From Candidatus Methylomirabilota bacterium (GTDB lineage Bacteria; Methylomirabilota; Methylomirabilia; Rokubacteriales; CSP1-6), in NCBI GenBank assembly GCA_035709005.1, contig DASTFB010000074.1, forward strand, positions 1 through 64,000: DNA of 64,000 nt, read 5' to 3'. Shown in pieces: positions 37,630 through 46,592 of this stretch. Under the pieces are notes generated by a model. That model was not told the DNA's origin, did no database searches, and worked only from the letters and a program-made list of their open reading frames with translations. Made by a program: the position numbers and the translations under genes. Every line of letters starts with the position of its first letter. The stretch's first letter is position 1.

Positions 37630-38493
37630 TCAGGCGGGGTAGGACTCCCTGCCGATCACTACCGCGGCGACCCTGGCCTCGGAGATCGGCGTGTCGACGT
37701 GCAGCGCCCCGGCGTCGATTCCGCGCACGATCCCGAGGCCGAGGGTCGCCCGCGTCGTATCGAGCAACCCGATCAGCGTCCCCTCCGCCAGCGAAGTGTT
37801 GGGGCCCGGCACCACCACCGCGCCACCCGAGTCCGTCACGCACACGCGGGTCAACGACAGCGTGATCCGGCGCGCCGGGGCGAAGTAGTCGTCGAGCCGC
37901 CGTTTCCGGTGGCGACGGCGGTCCTCCTGGCTGCGGGGGCGCGCGGCCGACCCCGCCGGCACACGCATCACGACCGGCCGCGTCGCGCCCGCGTAGGCGG
38001 CGACGATGTGGCCACACTCCCCGGCGCGCTCCAGGCAGATGACGAGGTCGGGGTCGGTCACTTCGATCTTGGCCTGCTTGAGCGCGCGCCCGAGCGGACC
38101 GCTGATCAGCCCACTGGTGTCGATGACGATGCGCCTGAACTGTCCGCGTCGCGCGCGGTCGAGCATGCGCCGCGTGCCGACGATCACGCGCAGCAGATGA
38201 CGGGCCGGCGAGGTCACGCCGACGAAGTACAGGGCCACGACGTCGGCGTCGGCCAGGCGGCCGAGCCGGCGACGGACGCGACCCAGACCGATCGTCGTCG
38301 GCGGTCCGATCTCCGACTGGCCGAGGTCGGCATCGATGACGGCAACGCCCAGGCGGCGGGCGCGAAGGCTGTTGGCGATCGTGGTGACGAGCGTCGTCTT
38401 GCCGGTGTCGCTCTCGCCGACGACCATCGTCACCCCGGCCCTGGCCGCGCGCCGGACGGCCTCGCGCCATTCGGCAGGGACGACGACGACCAA
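37630..38493 (-). CDS. Clp1/Grc3-like P-loop protein (putative polynucleotide 5'-kinase)
   Basis: 287 residues from a TTG that directly follows the aminotransferase TAG. Walker A is VVGESDTGKTT (about 25-34) and the next motif VIDADLGQSEIGPPTTIGLG matches the DxDxGQ ... GPPTT block of Clp1, Grc3/Nol9 and archaeal polynucleotide kinases. The second half is a beta-rich C-terminal domain. The family phosphorylates 5'-OH ends of RNA or DNA; in bacteria its role is poorly known. Position after coaD and aspC offers no functional clue. Confidence 0.72.
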   Translation of the reverse strand: MVVVVPAEWREAVRRAARAGVTMVVGESDTGKTTLVTTIANSLRARRLGVAVIDADLGQSEIGPPTTIGLGRVRRRLGRLADADVVALYFVGVTSPARHLLRVIVGTRRMLDRARRGQFRRIVIDTSGLISGPLGRALKQAKIEVTDPDLVICLERAGECGHIVAAYAGATRPVVMRVPAGSAARPRSQEDRRRHRKRRLDDYFAPARRITLSLTRVCVTDSGGAVVVPGPNTSLAEGTLIGLLDTTRATLGLGIVRGIDAGALHVDTPISEARVAAVVIGRESYPA

Positions 38494-39684
<1,191 letters not shown>

Positions 39685-39686
39685 GG

Positions 39687-40184
39687 TCAGGCGGAGGCCT
39701 TGGGCGGGAACTTCTCGGCCAGCCGCTTCTCGACGACCGGCGGAACCAGCCCGGCCACCGCGGCGCCGTAGCTGGCCACTTCCTTGATCAACCGCGAGGA
39801 AATATAGGTATACCGCTCGTGGGGCATCAGGAACACCGTCTCCACGGTGCTGGACAGCTTGCGGTTCATCAGGGCCATCTGGAACTCGTACTCGAAGTCA
39901 GAGACGGCGCGAATGCCCCGGACGATGCAGTCGGCCCGCTCGCGCGCCACGAGGTCGATGAGCAGCCCGTCGAAGGCCACGATCCGAAAGTTGTTCTTCA
40001 GCTCGGCGGTGGCCTCGTCGATCATCTCCATCCGTTCCTGCCCGGAGAAGAGCGGCTGCTTGGCGGGATTGGCGACCACGGCGACGATGAGCTCGTCGAA
40101 AATGCGAAGGCTCCGCTGGATGACATCGATGTGGCCGTTGTGGATCGGATCGAACATCCCCGGATACACGGCGCGCTTGGCCAC
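39687..40184 (-). CDS. coaD: Phosphopantetheine adenylyltransferase
   Basis: 165 residues. The nucleotidyltransferase motif YPGMFDPIHNGHIDVIQ (HxGH), GIRAVSDFEYEFQMALMNRK and YTYISSRLIKEVASYGA identify CoaD, the fourth enzyme of coenzyme A synthesis. The start overlaps the rsmD stop by one base (TAATG type), a common rsmD-coaD pairing. Confidence 0.97.
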   Translation of the reverse strand: MAKRAVYPGMFDPIHNGHIDVIQRSLRIFDELIVAVVANPAKQPLFSGQERMEMIDEATAELKNNFRIVAFDGLLIDLVARERADCIVRGIRAVSDFEYEFQMALMNRKLSSTVETVFLMPHERYTYISSRLIKEVASYGAAVAGLVPPVVEKRLAEKFPPKASA

Positions 40185-40777
40185 TAAAGATCTCCCGGCG
40201 GCGGCGGTTCGGACGGGGCATCGTAGGCTGGCCCCCGAAAGAAAGTCAAGGTTGTCTCCCCGAATCGCCGCGCCCGCAGGACGCGCAGCACGCCGACCTC
40301 GGCGCTCGGCGGCCGCTTGGTGAGGTGCTGGACGATCACGAACGCCGGCGGCGACAGGAGCCGGCCCGCCCCCAGCGTCTTCAGGACCGCCGAAGCCAGC
40401 TCCGACTCGTAGGGAGGATCCAGGAACACCACACCGAAGCGCTCCTGCTGGCGCTCCAGCCGGCTCAGCGCCCGACGCACGTCGATAGGCAGGATCCGGG
40501 TCGCCGAGGCCAGTCCCAGGGTGGCGACGTTCCGGCGGAGCGCGTCCACGGCCCTGGCGTCGTGCTCCACGAGCGTGGCCTGAGCGGCGCCGCGCGACAC
40601 GGCCTCCAGCCCGACCGCGCCGGCGCCGGCGAACAGATCCAGGAACCGGACACCGGCGAGCCAGGGCGTCAAGGTGTCCATGAGCGCGATGCGCACCTGA
40701 TCGGCCGTCGGGCGCGTGGTGGACCCGCGCGGCGTGACCAGACGGCGTCCCTTGAACGCGCCGGCGACGATTTTCAT
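40184..40777 (-). CDS. rsmD: 16S rRNA (guanine(966)-N2)-methyltransferase
   Basis: 197 residues. MKIVAGAFKGRRLVTPRG and RPTADQVRIALMDTL start the family pattern; SAM-binding FLDLFAGAGAVGLEAVSRGA and the catalytic VVFLDPPYES follow. It methylates G966 in the small subunit. It precedes coaD, as in many bacteria. Confidence 0.95.
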   Translation of the reverse strand: MKIVAGAFKGRRLVTPRGSTTRPTADQVRIALMDTLTPWLAGVRFLDLFAGAGAVGLEAVSRGAAQATLVEHDARAVDALRRNVATLGLASATRILPIDVRRALSRLERQQERFGVVFLDPPYESELASAVLKTLGAGRLLSPPAFVIVQHLTKRPPSAEVGVLRVLRARRFGETTLTFFRGPAYDAPSEPPPPGDL

Positions 40778-40877
40778 TGAACAGGGTGCGGGCACCCGGG
40801 CTTCGCCACGCCCGTGCCCCGCCGCAATCGCCCGCGAGGTTGTTCCGTTACTCGGCCCGAGTCGCGATCATCCACGG

Positions 40878-42980
40878 TCAGCCGACCGAGGCCAGGGCGA
40901 GCTTGCCGCGCCAGCGGGCGAGCAAGCCTTCGCGCAGGGCGCGGTGCTCCGGGTTCCGCAAATCGGGGTCGACGGCCACCAGAGCCTGGGCCTCGCGTCG
41001 CGCCTCCTCGAGCAGCGGCGCGTCCCGCAGCAGGTCGGCGACGCGGAACTGGGGCAAGCCCGACTGGCGGGTGCCGAAGAACTCGCCGGGCCCGCGAAGC
41101 TGCAGATCGACTTCGGCGATACGGAAGCCGTCCTGGGTGGCCACCATGGCCTCGATCCGGCGGCCAGCGTCGTCGGTAAGGTGGCCGGCGTGGAGCAGGA
41201 TGCAGTAGGACTTCCAGGGCCCGCGCCCCACGCGCCCGCGTAGCTGATGGAGCTGGGACAGCCCGAAGCGCTCGGCGTGCTCCACCAGCATGACGGACGC
41301 GTTGGGCACGTCGATGCCCACCTCGATGACGGTGGTGGAGACGAGCACGTGGATCTCGCCGGCCTTGAACCGGCGCATGATCCCCTCTTTCTCCTCGAAG
41401 CCCAGGCGCCCGTGCAGGAGGCCGACGCTGAGATCGGGAAAGACCTCGCGGGCCAGACGGCGGGCCATGTCCGTGGCTGCCTTGAGGTCGACCGCCTCCG
41501 ACTCCTCGACCAGGGGATAGACGACGTACACCTGCCGTCCCCCCTTCACCTGCTCGCGCAGAAACCGGTAGATCTCGCTGCGCTTGGTCTCCGTCCGCGC
41601 GACGGTCTTCACCGGCCGGCGACCCGGGGGCAGCTCGTCCAGCACGCTCACGTCGAGGTCCCCGTACAGGGTCAGGGCCAGCGTCCGCGGGATGGGGGTC
41701 GCCGTCATGACCAGGAGGTCCGGCTGCTCGCCCTTGGCCTTGAGCCGCGCGCGCTGGGCCACCCCGAAGCGATGCTGCTCGTCCACCACGGCCAGCCCCA
41801 GCCGGCGGAACTCCACGGCCTCCTGCACGAGCGCGTGAGTGCCGATGACGCAGGCGATGCGACCGGCGGCCACCTCGGCGCCGCGATCGGCGCGCTCACG
41901 CGCCTTCACCGATGCCGTCAACAAGGTAGTGGGAATGCCGAGGGGCTCGAGCAGTCGCCGGAACGTCAGGAAGTGCTGCTCGGCCAGGATCTCGGTCGGG
42001 GCCATGACGGCCGCCTGATGTCCAGCCTCCACGGCGGTGAGCACGCCGAGCGCGGCCACGACCGTCTTGCCCGACCCCACATCGCCCTGCAGCAGTCGGT
42101 GCATGGGTGCCGCCGCCGCCATGTCGCGGCGGATCTCCTCCCAGACGCGCTCCTGCGCGCCCGTGAGCGGCCACGGCAAGGCCGCCCGCAGCCGGGCCAC
42201 CAGGGTTCCTGGCGGGTCCATGACGATGCCGCGCGCGCGCGCCGCACGGGACTTGAGAATGGCCAGCCCCAGCTGAAGAAACAGGAAATCGTCGAAGGCG
42301 AGGCGCCGCCGGGCCGCCGCCTGCGCCTCTTCGGTCTCCGGGAAGTGCCCATCGCGGATAGCGACCGGCAACGACACCAGCCGTCGCCGCCGGCGCACGG
42401 GCTCGGGAAGGATTTCCGGGACGTCCCCGACGAACCGCTCCACCAGGCTGCTCATGAGCCGGCGCAGCGGGCGCTGGGTGAGCCCCTCGGTCGTCGAGTA
42501 CACGGGAACCAGGCGGCCCGTGTGCAGCCGGTCCTCGTCGTCGTTGTCGACGATCTCGAAGTCGGGATGCTGGAGCGTGATGACGCCGCGGAACCGGCCC
42601 ACGCGGCCGTGCAGGACCAGGCGCTGGCCGCGCTTGAGGACCCGCCCCAGATACGCCGCCCGGAACCAGCTCGCCGTGACGAAGCCGCTGTCATCACGCA
42701 GGACGGCTCGGAAGGGCACCCCCGGGCGCCCGGGTGGCGGGGGGCTCAGTCCGACGATCACGCCGGAACAGGTCTGGGCCTGTCCGGGCTGGAGCTTCTG
42801 GAACAGGGTGAGCCGCGTGCGATCCTCGTGGCGCAGGGGCACGAAGAACAGGGCGTCTTCCACGGTGTGGAGCCCTTTTCTGGCCAACAGCGCTGCCCGA
42901 TGCGGCCCTACGCCTTTGAGATACTGCAGCGGCGTGGCGATAGCCGCCGCGGGCGATGTTTGCGTCATCCCGTGGGCCAT
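40878..42980 (-). CDS. recG: ATP-dependent DNA helicase RecG
   Basis: 700 residues. The N-terminal wedge/OB region begins TPLQYLKGVGPHRAALLARK. Helicase motifs: LLQGDVGSGKTVVAALGVLT (I), MAPTEILAEQH (Ia), VVDEQHRFGVAQR (II, DEQH), VMTATPIPRTLAL (III) and LRGRVGRG (VI). RecG reverses stalled forks and branch-migrates junctions. It is divergent from rpmB; the rpmB promoter overlaps its start. Confidence 0.97.
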   Translation of the reverse strand: MAHGMTQTSPAAAIATPLQYLKGVGPHRAALLARKGLHTVEDALFFVPLRHEDRTRLTLFQKLQPGQAQTCSGVIVGLSPPPPGRPGVPFRAVLRDDSGFVTASWFRAAYLGRVLKRGQRLVLHGRVGRFRGVITLQHPDFEIVDNDDEDRLHTGRLVPVYSTTEGLTQRPLRRLMSSLVERFVGDVPEILPEPVRRRRRLVSLPVAIRDGHFPETEEAQAAARRRLAFDDFLFLQLGLAILKSRAARARGIVMDPPGTLVARLRAALPWPLTGAQERVWEEIRRDMAAAAPMHRLLQGDVGSGKTVVAALGVLTAVEAGHQAAVMAPTEILAEQHFLTFRRLLEPLGIPTTLLTASVKARERADRGAEVAAGRIACVIGTHALVQEAVEFRRLGLAVVDEQHRFGVAQRARLKAKGEQPDLLVMTATPIPRTLALTLYGDLDVSVLDELPPGRRPVKTVARTETKRSEIYRFLREQVKGGRQVYVVYPLVEESEAVDLKAATDMARRLAREVFPDLSVGLLHGRLGFEEKEGIMRRFKAGEIHVLVSTTVIEVGIDVPNASVMLVEHAERFGLSQLHQLRGRVGRGPWKSYCILLHAGHLTDDAGRRIEAMVATQDGFRIAEVDLQLRGPGEFFGTRQSGLPQFRVADLLRDAPLLEEARREAQALVAVDPDLRNPEHRALREGLLARWRGKLALASVG

Positions 42981-42988
42981 GCTATAAG
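42960..42988 (+). promoter_or_regulatory. Sigma-70-like promoter of rpmB
   Basis: TTGCGT (42960-42965) and TATAAG (42983-42988) are 17 bp apart, about 45 nt before the rpmB ATG, which has GAGGGG as ribosome site. The -35 box overlaps the first codons of divergent recG. Confidence 0.55.
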
Positions 42989-43032
42989 CAGGGGCTGCCG
43001 TACGGCGACCGATTCATACCCGAGGGGTAACC

Positions 43033-43224
43033 ATGGCTCAGCGGTGCGACGTCTGCGGGAAAGGGCCCGCGGTCGGCAATAGCGTCAGCCACGCGCACAA
43101 GCTCACGCGGAGGCGCTGGCTGCCCAACCTTATTTCGATGCGGGCCATGGTCGCCGGCAAACCGCAGCGCGTTCGCGTGTGCACTCGCTGTCTCAAGGCG
43201 GGCAAGGTCACCAAAGCTATTTAA
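43033..43224 (+). CDS. rpmB: 50S ribosomal protein L28
   Basis: 63 residues. [20 protein letters not shown], then TRRRWLPNL and [14 protein letters not shown]. The two CxxC pairs show the zinc-binding (C+) form. A monocistronic gene with its own promoter and a hairpin downstream. Confidence 0.97.
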   Translation: MAQRCDVCGKGPAVGNSVSHAHKLTRRRWLPNLISMRAMVAGKPQRVRVCTRCLKAGKVTKAI

Positions 43225-43241
43225 AGCACCAGGGGCACAAA

Positions 43242-43267
43242 CGGGAGGGGGCTTTCGCCCCCTCCCG
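43242..43267 (+). terminator. Bidirectional 11-bp hairpin after rpmB
   Basis: CGGGAGGGGGC (43242-43252) pairs with GCCCCCTCCCG (43257-43267) around TTTC. It lies between rpmB and the convergent micro-ORF/AbiEi operon. It is flanked by 14-bp direct repeats CACCAGGGGCACAA at 43227-43240 and 43300-43313. Confidence 0.6.
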
Positions 43268-43315
43268 GTCCAGTTGCAAGGTGGGAGGCCGCCACCCCCC
43301 ACCAGGGGCACAACC

Positions 43316-43354
43316 CTACTTCTTCTTTTTGCCGGCCTTTTTCTTCTTGGCCAT
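43316..43354 (-). CDS. Lysine-rich micro-ORF 2 (12 residues)
   Basis: ATG at 43354 to TAG at 43316 encodes MAKKKKAGKKKK. An almost ideal ribosome site, AGGAGGTGA, lies 7 nt before the ATG, better than most genes in the window. It is a near copy of micro-ORF 1, about 55 nt upstream, which supports selection for the peptide or its translation. The region of about 160 bases between micro-ORF 1 and the rpmB hairpin holds nothing else. Function unknown; a basic nucleic-acid-binding or ribosome-pausing peptide is conceivable. Confidence 0.4.
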   Translation of the reverse strand: MAKKKKAGKKKK

Positions 43355-43408
43355 GTGCGCTCTCACCTCCTCTCGCCGTGGAGTGCTCGTCGGCTCTTGT
43401 TGTCGGCC

Positions 43409-43447
43409 TTACTTCTTCTTCTTCTTGGCCGCCTTCTTCTTGGCCAT
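43409..43447 (-). CDS. Lysine-rich micro-ORF 1 (12 residues)
   Basis: ATG at 43447 to TAA at 43409 encodes MAKKKAAKKKKK. A purine-rich site (AGGGGGGTGA) precedes the ATG by about 9 nt. It begins 29 nt after the AbiEi-like stop, so it is probably on the same mRNA. Micro-ORF 2 repeats the same peptide pattern. Alternatives are a decayed histone-H1-like tail or a low-complexity coincidence, but two copies each with start, stop and ribosome site argue for function. Confidence 0.4.
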   Translation of the reverse strand: MAKKKAAKKKKK

Positions 43448-43476
43448 GGACGGGTTCACCCCCCTTCCTCTCACCC

Positions 43477-44526
43477 TCAGTAGCCCATCGCTTCGCGGCG
43501 CAGATGCTCGGCCTGCTCCGCCCCCCTGCGCTCGTAATGCAGGAGGTCGACGTAGAGCTGGGGCAGGCACACGACCTTGAGGCCGGCCTTCTCCAGCGCT
43601 CCGTGGAAGACGCCAGGATCGTAGGGGGTGAGCAGGTACAGCCCTCCCTCCCCCTCCGTAGTCGGCCGCAGTCCCAGGGCCGCGGCCACCGGGGCCGGAT
43701 CACCTTCCAGGTAGCAATGCACAGCCGGGATCCGGATGTGCGGCGCCACCAGGGAGAGCCCGGCATTGAGCGAAAAGGCGTAGCGCTGGCCCGCCGCCGT
43801 GGCGGCTCGGGCCACCTCGCCCATGAACGTGCGGGTGACGCGCGCGGGCACGAAGTAGGACGAGAGCTCGTTCTCCCGATAGGTGTAGGACTCGCCCCAG
43901 TTCTCCAGCAGGTCGGCGGGCTTGGCGAGCCGGATCCGCTGCCGATCGTCGTGCTCGACCCAGGCCAGCTCCTCGAGGCGCTTGATGACGTTGTGCGAGT
44001 GGCCCAGGCTGACCCCGGCGGCCCGGGCCAGCTCCTCCAGCTTCCAGGCGCGCCCGGGCTCGGCGAGAAGAACACGGACCACGCGGGTCGCCCGCGGCGC
44101 GAACAGCGACCGGAGGGGGCGGGTCGACGGCCGGATGTTCCGCTTGCCCTCCTTCTCGATATGGACGTTCTCCAGGGCGAGGTAGCAGTTGCCGGACAGA
44201 TCGATGTAGCCGAGGTTGTTCGACTTGAGGATGCGAGCGCTCTGCGGGCCGATGTACACGGCGGTAGCCATCGGATAGGCCGAGGGCAACTCCCTGCGGA
44301 GCTCGCTCAGCCGCGTGACGGCAGCCCGGATCTGCCGGGGCTGCCCCAGGGAGCAGACCTCAAGCACCAGGCGGTGCTCCTGCTCGCCGAGCCGGAACGT
44401 GACCTGCAAGTCCGCGGTCTGGTTGCCCACCTGTACATCGGTTGCTTCCGACCAATCCTTTGCTCTCGGGAAGATTTCCCGCAGCCGTTGAGCCGCCTGC
44501 CGCCGAATCTCCCCGGATTTCAGCAT
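43477..44526 (-). CDS. AbiEi-like (type IV antitoxin family) winged-helix protein, orphan
   Basis: 349 residues. The N-terminal half (about 1-130) has a nuclease-like layout (VTFRLGEQEHRLVLEVCSLG, then GQPRQIRAAVTRL, VYIGPQSARILKSNNLGYID, LSGNCYLAL), with Cys where restriction-like folds usually have the catalytic Lys (ExK). A winged helix follows (about 145-200: RVVRVLLAEPGRAWKLEELA, AGVSLGHSHNVIKRLEELAW) and a C-terminal AbiEi-type domain. No AbiEii nucleotidyltransferase toxin is nearby. A palindrome between promoter and start suggests autoregulation. Two lysine-rich micro-ORFs follow. Confidence 0.7.
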   Translation of the reverse strand: MLKSGEIRRQAAQRLREIFPRAKDWSEATDVQVGNQTADLQVTFRLGEQEHRLVLEVCSLGQPRQIRAAVTRLSELRRELPSAYPMATAVYIGPQSARILKSNNLGYIDLSGNCYLALENVHIEKEGKRNIRPSTRPLRSLFAPRATRVVRVLLAEPGRAWKLEELARAAGVSLGHSHNVIKRLEELAWVEHDDRQRIRLAKPADLLENWGESYTYRENELSSYFVPARVTRTFMGEVARAATAAGQRYAFSLNAGLSLVAPHIRIPAVHCYLEGDPAPVAAALGLRPTTEGEGGLYLLTPYDPGVFHGALEKAGLKVVCLPQLYVDLLHYERRGAEQAEHLRREAMGY

Positions 44527-44545
44527 GTTTCGCTTGCCCCATCCC

Positions 44546-44592
44546 TTTCAGCATCTGCTGAAACCATAAGGAATGTTGAAAGTGGCTGTCAA
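44546..44592 (-). promoter_or_regulatory. Promoter and palindromic operator of the AbiEi-like gene
   Basis: On the minus strand TTGACA (44592-44587) and TTATGG (44569-44564) are 17 bp apart. Directly after the -10 box is a perfect inverted repeat TTTCAGCA-GA-TGCTGAAA (44546-44563), and a half-site TGCTGAAA recurs at the start codon. A repressor bound there would block initiation, as known for AbiEi autoregulation. The rest of the 188-nt gap up to 44714 shows nothing further. Confidence 0.6.
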
Positions 44593-44714
44593 GAGGAAAG
44601 TTTTCGGCGTGGCCTAGAACACTCCGGGAGTTGGACCTGACACCCGACGCGGCAGTGGCGAAATCCGAGGGCATCCAGAGTTGTTAAAACGAATCATGTG
44701 GTAGCTTTTAAGAA

Positions 44715-45386
44715 GTGCTGCTACTCTCGGACGCATTGGCCCACTTCCGCTATCCGCAATTCTGCGCCCTGGCCCGGGCGGCCGAGGTCGTGGGCGAGCG
44801 CTGGACGATGCTCGTCGTCCGCGAGCTGCTGCTGGGGCCGCGGCGGTTCAGCGACCTGCGTGAGCGGCTGGACGGCATCAGCGCGAGCGTCCTGACCGAG
44901 CGCCTCGCCCGCCTGGAGTCCGGGGGCCTCGTTGTCCGGCGCGCCCTGGAGCGCCCGGCCCCGGCGGTCGTCTACGAGCTGTCCGAGACGGGACGCGGCC
45001 TGCAGCCCGCCGTGTCCGCGCTGCTGCGGTGGGGAGCGCGGTTCCTGCTGCCGGCTCGTCCCCGGGAGCGGGTGGAAGCCGACTGGCTGCGGCTGGCCTT
45101 GAGCGCGTGTGCGCGGCGGGAGCCGACCCTGGAGCGCGCATTTGTCCTGCGCATCCGGGACCGGCGCGTCGAGGTGCTCCTGAGCGTGGTCGGTGGGCCG
45201 GGCGGCACCCGCGTGAGCGACCAGATCGAACCGTCCGGCGTCACGGTCGTCGCCGACCCGGCGACGTTGTGGGCCCTGATCAGCGGGACCTTGAGCGCCC
45301 GGGTGGCCCAACGCGAGCGGCGGGTCGAGCTGACCGGCGACGCGCAGGCCCTGGAGGCGTTGCCCGCCCTGTTCGAGGTCGGCTAG
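44715..45386 (+). CDS. HxlR-family transcriptional regulator with C-terminal SCP2-like domain
   Basis: 223 residues from a GTG. The winged helix (about 10-105: QFCALARAAEVVGERWTMLV, VRELLLGPRRFSDLRERLDG, SASVLTERLARLESGGLV) is HxlR. The C-terminal half (from about 125) ends in TLWALISGTLSARVAQRERR, like sterol-carrier domains often joined to HxlR. Its stop TAG lies inside a 19-bp repeat that recurs at 48583. It is upstream of the second TAXI/TRAP pair on the same strand and may control it. Confidence 0.85.
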   Translation: MLLLSDALAHFRYPQFCALARAAEVVGERWTMLVVRELLLGPRRFSDLRERLDGISASVLTERLARLESGGLVVRRALERPAPAVVYELSETGRGLQPAVSALLRWGARFLLPARPRERVEADWLRLALSACARREPTLERAFVLRIRDRRVEVLLSVVGGPGGTRVSDQIEPSGVTVVADPATLWALISGTLSARVAQRERRVELTGDAQALEALPALFEVG

Positions 45387-45401
45387 TCGCCCTGCCCTTC
45401 C
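45383..45401. repeat. 19-bp direct repeat, left copy, flanking the TRAP module
   Basis: CTAGTCGCCCTGCCCTTCC is identical to 48583-48601. Here it holds the stop of the HxlR gene; the right copy is the 3' end of the zincin gene. GATCT follows both copies after 0 or 2 bases. The 185-nt gap after it up to 45571 contains TATATT at about 45452-45457 as a possible -10 box but no gene. Confidence 0.5.
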
Positions 45402-45571
45402 GATCTCCCGTGCGCCGCGCGCCAGGCCGCTCAGCGCCGGCAGGAGTCGGTGATATATTCCCCCAGTCCGCGAAGGGGCAGGGCCCGCCCCGGAGAACGT
45501 CCGTCGCTCGATCTGGCGCGCGCACTGGGCCCGGGACGTCCCCGGGCCGGTGACGAGAGAGGGGGACATTC

Positions 45572-46582
45572 ATGAGCATCACCCGCAGGCACTTCCTCAG
45601 GACGACGGGCGCGGTCGGCGGCGCCCTGCTTGCGCCGCGGCTGTTGACGGCGGCGCGCACCGAGGCGGCGATCTCGGCCACGCTCCGAGCCGGCGGCGGC
45701 ACGGTGGGCGGCATCGGCTACGTCGAGATGACCGGCTTCGCGAAGACCGTCGGCGACGTCTACCCCGGCATCAAGATCAGCGTCGTGCCGGGCGGCTGGA
45801 TCGGCAACATCCCCCGGACGAACAAGGGAGAGCTGGATCTCGCCTCCACGACCCGGATCATGACCAAGCTGGCCGTCCAGAAACAGGGCGCCTTCAAGCA
45901 GGACTACCCCAACGTCCGGGCCATCATGAACGTGCAGGACGAGTACCAGTTCATCGCCGTCGTCCGCAAGGACATCCCGGCCAAGACCGTGGCCGACATC
46001 GTGAAGCAGAAGATGCCGCTCAAGCTGACGACGCTGGCCAGGGGCAACGCCACCGAGTGGATCTGGCGAACCGCCTTCGAGGAGATGGGCGGAAGCTGGG
46101 ACAAGCTGGGCGACTGGGGCGGCAAGATGAGCCACGTGGCCTGGGCCGACGGCGTCAACCTGATCAAGGACGGCCACGCCGACGGCATCCTGGCCGTGGT
46201 CACCGGCAAGATCGGCTGGCTGGTCGAGCTGACGACCGTGCGCGAGATGAAGTTCCTTCCCTGGGATCAGGACCTGCTCGATCACCTCACGAAGAAGTAC
46301 GGCTTCGTGCAGGCCACGCTGCCGGCCGGGGAGTTCCGCGGGCAGAGCGAGCCGGTGAAGGCCCCCAGCGACGGCGGCGTCTTCGTGGCCCGGGCCGGCC
46401 TCGCGAAGGAGGTCGTTCACGCGTGCCTCAAGGCCGTCGCCGAGAACAGCGCCAAGTTCAAGACCTTCCACGCGGCGCTGACGCCCTTCAAGCCCGAGGC
46501 CATGGCCGAGCACCTGGGTGGCTTCCCCCTCCACGACGGCGCCCGGATGTTCTACCAGGAGAAGGGCCGGCTGAAGTCCTGA
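45572..46582 (+). CDS. TRAP transporter solute-binding protein, TAXI family, Tat signal
   Basis: 336 residues. The N-terminus SITRRHFLRTTGAVGGALLA is a twin-arginine signal (RRHFLR), so the folded protein is exported by Tat, unlike the Sec-type receptor at 30704. The body (GGTVGGIGYVEMTGFAKTVG, GELDLASTTRIMTKLAVQK, HAALTPFKPEAMAEHLGGFP) fits TAXI receptors. It is 10 nt upstream of its permease. Confidence 0.88.
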   Translation: MSITRRHFLRTTGAVGGALLAPRLLTAARTEAAISATLRAGGGTVGGIGYVEMTGFAKTVGDVYPGIKISVVPGGWIGNIPRTNKGELDLASTTRIMTKLAVQKQGAFKQDYPNVRAIMNVQDEYQFIAVVRKDIPAKTVADIVKQKMPLKLTTLARGNATEWIWRTAFEEMGGSWDKLGDWGGKMSHVAWADGVNLIKDGHADGILAVVTGKIGWLVELTTVREMKFLPWDQDLLDHLTKKYGFVQATLPAGEFRGQSEPVKAPSDGGVFVARAGLAKEVVHACLKAVAENSAKFKTFHAALTPFKPEAMAEHLGGFPLHDGARMFYQEKGRLKS

Positions 46583-46592
46583 CCTCGCGCTC

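Noticed and set aside
43242-43313. Third full copy of the hcrA/ruvC palindromic element after rpmB
   Set aside because: Only the G-rich stem is alike; the downstream blocks CCTCCCCG and CGCGAGGYGCMACC are absent or poorly matched. Treated as a terminator with flanking repeats.
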